A stretch of 33,900 nt of DNA from an uncultured bacterium (GTDB lineage Bacteria; Verrucomicrobiota; Kiritimatiellia; RFP12; UBA1067): positions 1 to 33,900 of the forward strand of contig CACWJS010000010.1 in the NCBI GenBank assembly GCA_902761275.1, written 5' to 3'. Both the position numbers and the translations under genes were made by a program. Position 1 is the first letter of the stretch, and each line of letters opens with the position of its first letter. The notes below the pieces were generated by a model. It worked only from the letters and a program-made list of their open reading frames with translations, ran no database searches and was not told the origin of the DNA. Positions 17,095-25,033 of the stretch are shown one piece after another.

Positions 17095-17415
17095 CTACTC
17101 GTTGCCGAACTCGCCACCGATCTGATCACCCAGCTCGTTGGCAGTCTTATTTTCCGTATTCTGATTCCCTCTGCCGGAATCAAGGTCGTCGGCCGCAGTC
17201 TTAACCTCGGTCGTGTTCTTGGCGTTCAGCGTCTTGTTTGTGCTGGACAGCATGTTCCGTAAGCTTCCGCTGAACACCATCACGAGCGCCACTACGGCGG
17301 CTCCGATCAGAAGAGCAATCACGATGTACTCCATCGCGACAGCACCCTTCTCTTCGCCAAGTAGGCGCCGCAGGATGCGCCCCATCCGTGAATCCTTGAA
17401 CCATGAGTTCTTCAT
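17095..17415 (-). CDS. flp: Flp-type major pilin
   Basis: A 106-residue prepilin. A basic leader ends in EEKG (G24), followed by AVAMEYIVIALLIGAAVVALV: the Flp signature with Glu at +5 and Tyr at +6 after the cleavage Gly. The mature protein would be about 82 residues, somewhat longer than classical Flp pilins (50-60), with a polar Asn/Lys/Gly-rich C-terminal tail lacking Cys. The ATG at 17415 is chosen over one eight codons upstream because AAGGAG sits 7 bases before it. The strong ribosome site fits a highly expressed structural subunit. It is followed directly by the prepilin peptidase and preceded by a small pseudopilin. Confidence 0.94.
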   Translation of the reverse strand: MKNSWFKDSRMGRILRRLLGEEKGAVAMEYIVIALLIGAAVVALVMVFSGSLRNMLSSTNKTLNAKNTTEVKTAADDLDSGRGNQNTENKTANELGDQIGGEFGNE

Positions 17416-17442
17416 TTTTTCTCCTTTTTGTTGTTTCACACA

Positions 17443-17652
17443 TCAGGGAATGGGGAGCGAAACCCCCGTCAGCATTCTCTGAAAAAACTGGACAAACTGT
17501 TGACCATGCCCCGTATAGCCCTTGCCGGGTTCAAAAAGGTCAACCCAAAACCATACGACCGCAAAAGCCATGAACGATGTGACAAGCAGGTACTCCAGCA
17601 CGACCGATCCGCTTCTGCACAGGCAGGTGCCGACATGTCTGCCGCGCTTCAT
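17443..17652 (-). CDS. Small pseudopilin (Flp/TadE-like)
   Basis: A 69-residue protein with leader ending RSG (G15), then SVVLEYLLVTSFMAFAVVWF: same cleavage pattern (Glu at +5, Tyr at +6) as the Flp pilin encoded 27 bases downstream. The mature protein would be only about 54 residues with a short amphipathic tail. It may be a minor pilin or initiation subunit; a truncated TadE is the alternative. The ATG at 17652 overlaps the stop of the double-FHA gene (ATGA); an upstream continuation of the frame is Gly/Arg-rich and overlaps that gene. Two Cys residues lie in the leader. Confidence 0.8.
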   Translation of the reverse strand: MKRGRHVGTCLCRSGSVVLEYLLVTSFMAFAVVWFWVDLFEPGKGYTGHGQQFVQFFQRMLTGVSLPIP

Positions 17653-20054
17653 TTGGCCACCTCTCCCTCCGTACCGCCCTTGAAGCGATCCACCCACGCC
17701 TGCTTAAGATAGCTATCGCCGGGGATGCCGAGTTCAAGGGCCCTGCGCTCAGCAGCGGACTGCTCCTCAGGGGTCTTGCCGTTGCCCGAAAGCAGCATTA
17801 CGCCGATTTCCCTGCGCAGCTCCCTGAACCGAGCGTTAACCTGTTGATTGAAATCTTGCGGCACGAAACCACATCCCCGGCCGCGAAGCTGGCAGGCCAT
17901 TCCACCCGCGATTACCCCACGACGCGTCTGGTCAGAGGCGAATGTGCGCACTAGCTGCCGAACGAACGCCACGCGCCTAGAGTTCTGTTTCTCGGCATAA
18001 CGCGCCCACTCCAGAACCTTGTTCCCCTTGTCGGCGTCGACGCTCGCCCTGACCTCCGCCATCACAGCGGAGAGCCGCTCGTCCTTTTTGCCAAAGCAGA
18101 AGTCACGGTATGAGTCAAGAAGTGTGAACACCTCAGGGGCCCTGAACAAAAGCGGCTTGAACCGCTCGTCCAGAATCGTGGAGTCAAAATCGCCGTCCAA
18201 GCTGTTCAGGTATGAAAAGAACACATACACGCCCACCGTCTCGTCGTAGACGCCCGAAGCTTTGCCGTCCGCATACCCCGGCATGGGTCTGCCGAGGCTG
18301 TCGCAGGAATAGACGGCCTTCAGGCGGTCGTCGTCAAACAGGCTCGCGCAGACCGGCGGTTCGGCGTCGAGCTTCATGCCGAGGCCATCGAACTGGAAAC
18401 CGAAGTTCTTTAGCTGCGCGATGATTCCCGGAAGCGCGGCATTCGCCTCGATGAGCTCCTTGCGCCGCGTGGCAAGGACAGGGAAACTTATGCAATCCTC
18501 CGCGCTGGGGAGAGGCAGTTCTTGATTGAATTCCGCAAACGACCATTTCGCCACGGCCATGTAGTTGTCCCGAAGCCGGCGGTAACTGTCCCGCAGTGCG
18601 AGAACCGGCGCCCTGAACGCCTTGGACTGCTCGTGTACAAGCGGCGAAACCGGCAGCCCATCCTTCTTCCGGGATGTATTGCGCTGCGCATTTCCCGCGA
18701 CAATGCGATCCAAGTCGGACAGGACAGCATCTGCCTTGTCCACGGAAGAAAACCCCTGCATCGAGCTCTGCATGTCGTCGTACTCTGAAAGCGTCAATGC
18801 AATCTCGGCCTTGAGGGCGACAAGCCTCTCGACGATCTTAGACTGGTATGGCCGGGGTGAATGCGAGCAGCCCGAAAGCACGCCGTCAATTCCGCGCAGG
18901 AGCTTCCGAAGCCTTCCTACATCCGGCTCCATCGCTGTGAAGGCCTCCTCCGCCTCAAGCAAATGCGTGATGACGGCGTGGGTTGTCTGGGCGTCTTTCA
19001 TCTCGGCGACGGCCGTGGTAGCATTCCACTTCCAGTTGTCGTTGTTGACGGATATAAGCGTTCCAAACCGGGCGTTGACTTCCCTCAAATTAGCCTTGTC
19101 GCTTGACAGCGCCGCCTTTATCCCGTTCCATGCGTCGAACGTCTCCTTCCAGAGCTTGACGTTTTGAATAAGCTCAAGTCGGCGTTCCACGTCGTTGGCG
19201 TGCCCACGTGCGTCGGAAGCGAGCTTGAGCTGCTCCTGGGCCAGGTCGAACTGCTCCTTGGCCGCATACCGCTCGGCCTCGATACGCATGGTTTTGGCAC
19301 TTGGCGATGCAAGAGTGTATGCAAAATAGACGCCTAGCGCGCAAGACAGCGTGAGGAAGACGACGGCCGCCATGCGGAGAAAGTGCGACCTGACATGCAC
19401 TACACGCCTGTCTAGGAAGCGATAGTCGACGTACGCCACGGAAACAACATCGCCATCCTGCAGCATTCGCCCCGTCTTTAGGGCGTCGTCGGCGAGAATG
19501 GCTCCGTTCACCTTCGTGCCGTTTCGGCTGCCGCAGTCCCTGACCCAGCACGACCCGTCGGACTTGACCTCCAACACGGCATGCAGATGCGAGACGAGCT
19601 GATCGGATATGCATATCTCGCACTTGGGGTCCGAGCCGATTCGCACCGTATCCTTCGTCAGCTGGAAAGTCCTGCCCCTGTCCGCCCCGGACAACTGCTC
19701 GATGACGTGATACTTCTCCATCGCCTTGCCAGCAGCGGAAAAATCCCTCTCCACAATCAGCTTGCAGTCTCCAATGCTAAACACATCACCAGCGTCAACC
19801 TTCTGCTGGGAAACACGTCTGCCTGCGCAATATATGCCGTTGCGGCTCTCCAGATCCTTGACGACAACCGACGACCGGCGGAGAACAAGCATGGCATGCC
19901 TGCCGCTCACGCTCGTGCAACCGTCCGGAACCGCCCAGGCGCACTTCTGGGAACGCCCGATCAGAAGCGTAGGCGGCATATCCGCACCGCGAATCTCGTG
20001 CAGAATGCGGCCCTGGTATTCCAGTCGCAGCGAAAGCTCCTGCCTCTTTGCCAT
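17649..20054 (-). CDS. Membrane protein with two N-terminal FHA domains
   Basis: An 801-residue protein. FHA1 (about 30-80) has LIGRSQKC, SGRH and SRNG; FHA2 (about 137-186) has RIGSDPKC, SHLH and SRNGTKVNG, so both keep the phosphothreonine-binding Arg/Ser/Asn pattern. A membrane helix follows (about 226-249) and then some 550 mostly helical residues on the outside, with coiled-coil-like AERYAAKEQFDLAQEQ; no known domain seen there. FHA domains bind phospho-threonine, pointing to cytoplasmic recognition of kinase-modified partners and a scaffold across the inner membrane. The ATG at 20054 overlaps the upstream TAA (TAATG) and has GGAGGG about 10 bases before it; a TTG three codons upstream is too close to that site. 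It lies between tadC/FHA genes and the pilin genes. Confidence 0.9.
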   Translation of the reverse strand: MAKRQELSLRLEYQGRILHEIRGADMPPTLLIGRSQKCAWAVPDGCTSVSGRHAMLVLRRSSVVVKDLESRNGIYCAGRRVSQQKVDAGDVFSIGDCKLIVERDFSAAGKAMEKYHVIEQLSGADRGRTFQLTKDTVRIGSDPKCEICISDQLVSHLHAVLEVKSDGSCWVRDCGSRNGTKVNGAILADDALKTGRMLQDGDVVSVAYVDYRFLDRRVVHVRSHFLRMAAVVFLTLSCALGVYFAYTLASPSAKTMRIEAERYAAKEQFDLAQEQLKLASDARGHANDVERRLELIQNVKLWKETFDAWNGIKAALSSDKANLREVNARFGTLISVNNDNWKWNATTAVAEMKDAQTTHAVITHLLEAEEAFTAMEPDVGRLRKLLRGIDGVLSGCSHSPRPYQSKIVERLVALKAEIALTLSEYDDMQSSMQGFSSVDKADAVLSDLDRIVAGNAQRNTSRKKDGLPVSPLVHEQSKAFRAPVLALRDSYRRLRDNYMAVAKWSFAEFNQELPLPSAEDCISFPVLATRRKELIEANAALPGIIAQLKNFGFQFDGLGMKLDAEPPVCASLFDDDRLKAVYSCDSLGRPMPGYADGKASGVYDETVGVYVFFSYLNSLDGDFDSTILDERFKPLLFRAPEVFTLLDSYRDFCFGKKDERLSAVMAEVRASVDADKGNKVLEWARYAEKQNSRRVAFVRQLVRTFASDQTRRGVIAGGMACQLRGRGCGFVPQDFNQQVNARFRELRREIGVMLLSGNGKTPEEQSAAERRALELGIPGDSYLKQAWVDRFKGGTEGEVAK

Positions 20055-21532
20055 TATCGCCAATCCCTCCGCTTGATAAGTTCATAACGATAGTCGAAAT
20101 CCTGAAACAGCGGAGTGAAGGCCGACTCGCTCAGCGACTGGATGGACATCATCGTCTCCTTTCGTCCGCTCACCTTCGCCTCAAGATACGAAAGCTTCTG
20201 CTGGTTGTACCAAACGGTCTGCGCCTCACGCAAGCTTGCGAGCATCCTCACGGCGTCATTGACATCTGCGGAGTTCCCGGCCTTCGAGGCCTTGACAAGC
20301 GCACTTTCTATACGCATGAACGCAGCCTCCCAGTGTACAGGCGCTTTTTGATCGAGGAATTTCCTTGCCTCGGCGAGGTCTGTCCCCGCGTCGGTGCCGC
20401 GGCGGAACCAGCCGCACCCTTCCCAGTGCTCGGGAATGCGCTTGTTGGCGTATATGACGAAATGGGCTATCGACGAGCGAAGGAACTCCTCAGCACGCCA
20501 TTGCGCGGCAAGCGGCACCTCAATGCATATCAGGAAGGAATCCGACGCGCGACGAAGGAAAATGAAATATCCGAAGAACTCATCCTCCCCGTCCCGCCGC
20601 GTGTAGTCGAGGTACGAAAGCGGGACACCGGCGCTTGTCGTAGTGCCAATGAACCGACGCATCCTGTTCACGCCGGCGCTGAAAGTGCGATCAGACTCAG
20701 ACATCCACCGCACCGCCCGGTCAAACGCATCGCGATGGTCCTCTTCGAGCGTGGCTGGGTCTGAGACGGTTCTGACGATGATTCCAAGCGGGATGTCGTG
20801 CAGCTGTCCCAATGCGCTGTTTACGACAACCTTGCCCGGCTCGTTTGTGGAAACCGACGATCCGTGGATGCCGGGATAGACGATGGCGAGATAGGGAGCG
20901 ATCAAGACATAGTCGTTGAGGTCTTTGCCGTCATAAGACTTCGGCCACGACGTGAATTCCTCGGGTTTCGGACGCAGGACGGCGTACAGCGTCACCAACG
21001 TAGCCAGCAGGACCACGATGGGCACGACCCACATGAACGTCCGCTTCCTCTGCTTCGCCCTGATGCCGGCCTTGATCTTCTCCATTTCCTCGTCGGACGC
21101 CTGCATCGTGCGCTGAATCATCGTAACATCGATCGGCGACTGGGTTCGATGTCCCGTCAACCCAGGAGGGGGCGGATCCGAGGCACCGCATATCGTGAGC
21201 TGGCTGTCGGCCGCTTCGCCGTCCACGGCGACGAGCCTGGCCACGACCTTGCCTCCGAGCGCGATCTCGTCTCCCGGATTGACAACGCCACGCTCCCCTG
21301 GCTCCAAGGCTACTCCGTTCACATGCGTACGCCCCTGACGCTGACTCATATTCTCAAGCTCCACCTCGCCGCGATCGGACATGACGACGCGCAGATGCTC
21401 TCCAGAGACGTCGGACTCGGCCAGCTGCACGACATTTGACCTGGAACGCCCCACCGTGAGAGGCGTGCCACTCGCTATCGGCACGACCGCGCCCTGACGC
21501 GAACCGCTGAGAAACTCAAGTTGAAACGTCAT
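20054..21532 (-). CDS. Membrane protein with one N-terminal FHA domain
   Basis: A 492-residue protein. The FHA domain (about 25-75) shows TVGRSRSN, SGEH and a QRQGRTHVNG motif where the usual Ser-Arg-Asn is altered, so binding may be weaker or different. A short proline-rich linker and a basic stretch precede one membrane helix (about 166-186). The extracytoplasmic part (about 187-492) is mixed, with no named domain recognised; it contains YFIFLRRASDSFLICIEVPL. It has the same architecture as the following double-FHA gene and the two are coupled by a TAATG overlap, so they may form a pair. The ATG overlaps the tadC stop (ATGA). Confidence 0.88.
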   Translation of the reverse strand: MTFQLEFLSGSRQGAVVPIASGTPLTVGRSRSNVVQLAESDVSGEHLRVVMSDRGEVELENMSQRQGRTHVNGVALEPGERGVVNPGDEIALGGKVVARLVAVDGEAADSQLTICGASDPPPPGLTGHRTQSPIDVTMIQRTMQASDEEMEKIKAGIRAKQRKRTFMWVVPIVVLLATLVTLYAVLRPKPEEFTSWPKSYDGKDLNDYVLIAPYLAIVYPGIHGSSVSTNEPGKVVVNSALGQLHDIPLGIIVRTVSDPATLEEDHRDAFDRAVRWMSESDRTFSAGVNRMRRFIGTTTSAGVPLSYLDYTRRDGEDEFFGYFIFLRRASDSFLICIEVPLAAQWRAEEFLRSSIAHFVIYANKRIPEHWEGCGWFRRGTDAGTDLAEARKFLDQKAPVHWEAAFMRIESALVKASKAGNSADVNDAVRMLASLREAQTVWYNQQKLSYLEAKVSGRKETMMSIQSLSESAFTPLFQDFDYRYELIKRRDWR

Positions 21533-22443
21533 TTCATCAACCCTCCAAGGCCGCTACTGAACACACGAATCAAAATCGGAGTCCCTATGATCAAGAACAT
21601 CGCCGGCATGATAAAGGCGACGATCGGGAATATCATCGACGACGCCGCGCGCGCAGCCTTTCGCTCTGCTATGTTGAACCGCACACGACGCATCTCCTCG
21701 GACTGGATTTTCAGCGTATCGACAATCGAGGCACCAACCTCCAGTCCGTGTATAACGGCGTCGGCGAATGCCGAGAAGGCATCGTGCTGAATTCGCGCCG
21801 ACATCGCCTCCAGCGCGTCGATGCGCGTCTTCCCAAGCTCAAGTTCGCGAAGCATCATCGCGTATTCCACCGTCAACGGCTCCGCCTTGTCCTCCGTCAT
21901 GACATAATATCGCACAGCTGCGGTGAAGTCCACGCCAGAACGCATGGCGCTGCCGATAAGGTCTATCGAGAACGGCAGCGCGTGCACGATTTTCGTCTGC
22001 CGCCTCTCGGCGGCGCCATACACGGCCAGGGCCGGCCACACATAGCCAAGCAACCCGGCCAGAACCCCGAAGCCAACCACCTTCCCGACATCCCTTGTGA
22101 CGCAAAGGACAAGCAGATTTGCAGCCACCAGAAAGGAAATCCCCAACAGCGCCTCCGCCGTGAACACGTATTCCGGCGTCATCCGCATGCCGCCGACAAG
22201 AATGGCCTTTCGCAGCTTCTCGGTCCTTCTTGGCTGCCAATCCGAGAGCCTGCATCCAAGCGATTCCACAAGCATGGAAAGAACTCGCCAAAGGCGCCTG
22301 AAGACAGGGGGCAGATTCCGGTCTGCCACCGACAGCGGATCCTCCTTGGGCATATGAAGGAAGAACGAAAGAAACAGGTACGGCACGAACACGACCGCAA
22401 AGACGATCAAATACACGAGCTGAACGTTCCACTCTCCATTCAT
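21529..22443 (-). CDS. tadC: TadC-like inner-membrane pilus platform protein
   Basis: A 304-residue protein of the type II secretion F (T2SSF) superfamily. Hydrophobic segments lie near residues 8-28, 90-112, 122-143 and at the C-terminus (268-300). The conserved cytoplasmic T2SSF block with LPFSIDLIGSAMRSGVDFTA and a following helical domain ending in ERKAARAAS is visible. Length and order after TadB match TadC. It would form with TadB the membrane platform on which the CpaF ATPase acts. It starts 3 bases after the tadB stop and its own stop overlaps the next gene. Confidence 0.9.
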   Translation of the reverse strand: MNGEWNVQLVYLIVFAVVFVPYLFLSFFLHMPKEDPLSVADRNLPPVFRRLWRVLSMLVESLGCRLSDWQPRRTEKLRKAILVGGMRMTPEYVFTAEALLGISFLVAANLLVLCVTRDVGKVVGFGVLAGLLGYVWPALAVYGAAERRQTKIVHALPFSIDLIGSAMRSGVDFTAAVRYYVMTEDKAEPLTVEYAMMLRELELGKTRIDALEAMSARIQHDAFSAFADAVIHGLEVGASIVDTLKIQSEEMRRVRFNIAERKAARAASSMIFPIVAFIMPAMFLIIGTPILIRVFSSGLGGLMK

Positions 22444-22446
22444 GCC

Positions 22447-23313
22447 CTACACCTCCACAGTGGTGATCTTGCGCAAGACCGTGTATCCTGCCGCGATTAG
22501 GCCGGCCGCCCCAGCTATCGCCAGCCACCCGGTTCCGGTCTGGACAAGCGGACGCATAAGGACGGGGTCGATGAGGTAGAAGATCACGAACGCCGCGACA
22601 GGCGCAAGGGATATCATAAGCGCCTCGTAGCGGCCCTGAGCCGTCATGTTCTTCAGCCTCCCGTGAAAGTCGGTACGTGCGCGGATTGTCACGACCATTT
22701 CGTCGAGGACTTCGACAAGGCTCCCTCCCGAACGGGTCGTTAGCGCAATGCTTGTGGCGAGCAGGTGCAAGTCTTCGCTGGGCATACGCCTGCAGAGCTT
22801 CTCGAACGCCGTCGGGAAGTCCACGCCAAGCCGGTTCTCCCGAAGAACCACGGCCATCTCCACCTGCATCGGATTGCCGATGCGCTTTGCAACGGCATCC
22901 AGGGCCTGTCCAAAGGCAAGACCGGATTTCATCCCGTTTGCAAGACCCATCGTGAGATCCAGTATCTTGGAATCAAAGGCTTCCTTGCGCTTCGCCACCT
23001 TCCGTCTATAATAGGCGAGCACGAGCCAATACGTCGCCAAACCGGCCGCAGCCGACACCGGAACCGCAATCCGCATTTTCTCCACGCCAAAGGCCAACTG
23101 GAGGATGAAAAGAACCAACGCCACGATCAACGCCCCGTAGAAGCGTCGGGCGAGAAGAACGCCTGGCTTAACAAACCTGCCCAAGTCTTCGTCTTTGACG
23201 CGCCCCGACAGTTCCAGCTTCTCCTGAAGATAGCGAAACACCATGCGGATGAATATGGCAAAACTCAGCGTAGTAGCCGAGAAAATCAATGCCTTGTAGA
23301 ACAACTGTTCCAT
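22447..23313 (-). CDS. tadB: TadB-like inner-membrane pilus platform protein
   Basis: A 288-residue T2SSF-family protein. It has two N-terminal membrane stretches (about 5-25 and 60-102), a cytoplasmic helical domain with LDLTMGLANGMKSGLAFGQA and ALTTRSGGSLVEVLDEM, the typical TadB block, and two C-terminal membrane segments. The frame continues upstream to 23475, but that part overlaps the cpaF gene and is Arg/Ser-rich. The ATG at 23313 is chosen because GGGAGG lies 7 bases upstream. It follows the FHA-CpaF gene by 16 bases and precedes tadC, the usual Tad order. Confidence 0.92.
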   Translation of the reverse strand: MEQLFYKALIFSATTLSFAIFIRMVFRYLQEKLELSGRVKDEDLGRFVKPGVLLARRFYGALIVALVLFILQLAFGVEKMRIAVPVSAAAGLATYWLVLAYYRRKVAKRKEAFDSKILDLTMGLANGMKSGLAFGQALDAVAKRIGNPMQVEMAVVLRENRLGVDFPTAFEKLCRRMPSEDLHLLATSIALTTRSGGSLVEVLDEMVVTIRARTDFHGRLKNMTAQGRYEALMISLAPVAAFVIFYLIDPVLMRPLVQTGTGWLAIAGAAGLIAAGYTVLRKITTVEV

Positions 23314-23329
23314 CCAGAGACCTCCCTTG

Positions 23330-25018
23330 TCAGACCTTTGGCACGAACACCGACATGTCGAGCGACAGCCTTCCGCTCTTGCGAAGATCATCGACGAAGG
23401 CCGGTATGTTTCCGGTCGCCGTATGGTAGCCCTCGACTTCCCCCGTCGGCGAAATGCCAGTCTGAACGAAATCAAATATGTCCTGCATCAGGATCTGGTT
23501 GGACTCTCTACCCGTTATCTCGGTTATCTTCACGATTTTCCGCGAACCATCCAAAAGGCGCGTCTGCTGCACTACAAGGTCTATTGCCGAGGCAATTTGC
23601 TCGCGAATTGCAGAAGACGGCAGTTCCATTCCCGCCATAAGCACCATGTTCTCAAGGCGAGAAAGAGCATCACGCGGCGAGTTGGCGTGGCATGTCGTCA
23701 GGGACCCGTCATGCCCCGTGTTCATCGCCTGCAGCATGTCAAGCGCCTCAGGGCCGCGGCACTCGCCCACGATTATCCGGTCTGGCCGCATGCGAAGCGT
23801 GTTGATCACAAGGTCTCTGATCGAGATGCGACCCTTTCCCTCGATGTTTGCCGGGCGGGCTTCAAGCGTAACGAGGTTTCGGTGGGTGAGCTTGAGTTCA
23901 GCCGAGTCCTCCACCGTTATGACACGCTCCCCCGACGGAATGAACAGCGACAGCACGTTGAGAAGCGTTGTCTTGCCAGAACCGGTCCCCCCCGAAACAA
24001 GAATGTTCTTCCTGGCCTTGACCGCCTCTTCGAGAAACCGAGCCATTTCCAGAGTCATCGATCCAAAGCCGATCAGGTCGTCGGTCGTGAGTTTCTTCTC
24101 TGAAAACTTTCTTATCGTCAGAGCCGCCCCCTTGAGAGAGAGAGGCGGAATGATGGCGTTGACACGACTACCGTCAGGCAAACGAGCGTCAACCATGGGA
24201 CTCGCGTCGTCAACATGCCTGCCAAGCGGCTCCACGATGCGCTGAATTATCGACAGGAGATGCCGCTCGTTCAGGAACTTCACGCCGCTGTCGAAGAGAC
24301 GCCCTCTGCTTTCGACGAACACGACATCCGGCCCGTTCACCATGATCTCTGATATCTTCGGCGAACGTATGAGCGGCGAAATGGGGCCGAAGCCCATCAA
24401 CTCGTCCATGAGAGCCTGCCTGAAAAGCGGCATCGGTATCCGAAGGGGGATTTCGTGTCTGTGCTCCTTCAGAGTCTGGTCAAGGCACCGCTCAACGCTT
24501 TCCTTGGTCTCGTTGTTGTCTCTCTCCTGAAGCGCGTTCTCGGAAAGGTTCAGCTTGTCGAGTATGTCCTCGTGGATGCTTCGCGTAAGCGCCATGATTT
24601 CTGGCGTATAAAGGACCATCGCATCCTTGAACTCATCGACAAAGTCGTTCTGCGGCACAGATTCACGCACGGCCTCCGCCTCGACGTGCGGCAGGGGCAT
24701 AGGCTCTGCCGGATCAGCTTCGGCAGACGCGTCCAACCGCAGACTGTACGGGCCTATCCGTACCTCAACACCGGGAGAAAGCGACGTTATGCCAGCGATG
24801 CGGACGCCATTGACGAGCGTGCCGGCCGTGCTGGTATCACGAATTAGGAACGCCCCATCCCTAAGAATCAGCTCCGCATGGTGGCGAGACACGCTCGCGT
24901 CCTGAAGGACAATGTCGCAATCCGAATGACGGCCAATTCGCCAGAGTGCGCCGTCCCTCCCAAGGGCGCGCACCATCGGCGACGCATCACCGTCCCTCTT
25001 TATCACCAGCGCTGACAT
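23330..25018 (-). CDS. cpaF: FHA-CpaF fusion: Flp pilus assembly ATPase with N-terminal FHA domain
   Basis: A 562-residue protein. Residues about 25-75 form an FHA domain: WRIGRHSDCDI, SRHHAEL and a STAGTLVNG motif. A linker (100-135) leads to the CpaF N-terminal helical region with ISPLIRSPKISEIMVNGP, then the RecA-like domain: RLPDGSRVNAIIPP, Walker A GGTGSGKT (343-350), Asp-box VEDSAEL, Walker B IIVGEC (415-420) and His-box TTCHANSP. It is the motor for pilus assembly at the inner membrane. Fusion to FHA would let phosphorylated partners recruit or gate the motor (inference). FHA on CpaF-type ATPases is known from some actinobacterial and other lineages but is not the usual form. Start: ATG at 25018 beneath a GAGAGGGG. 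It lies between the secretin and tadB genes. Confidence 0.94.
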   Translation of the reverse strand: MSALVIKRDGDASPMVRALGRDGALWRIGRHSDCDIVLQDASVSRHHAELILRDGAFLIRDTSTAGTLVNGVRIAGITSLSPGVEVRIGPYSLRLDASAEADPAEPMPLPHVEAEAVRESVPQNDFVDEFKDAMVLYTPEIMALTRSIHEDILDKLNLSENALQERDNNETKESVERCLDQTLKEHRHEIPLRIPMPLFRQALMDELMGFGPISPLIRSPKISEIMVNGPDVVFVESRGRLFDSGVKFLNERHLLSIIQRIVEPLGRHVDDASPMVDARLPDGSRVNAIIPPLSLKGAALTIRKFSEKKLTTDDLIGFGSMTLEMARFLEEAVKARKNILVSGGTGSGKTTLLNVLSLFIPSGERVITVEDSAELKLTHRNLVTLEARPANIEGKGRISIRDLVINTLRMRPDRIIVGECRGPEALDMLQAMNTGHDGSLTTCHANSPRDALSRLENMVLMAGMELPSSAIREQIASAIDLVVQQTRLLDGSRKIVKITEITGRESNQILMQDIFDFVQTGISPTGEVEGYHTATGNIPAFVDDLRKSGRLSLDMSVFVPKV

Positions 25019-25033
25019 TGCCCCTCTCGCTCC

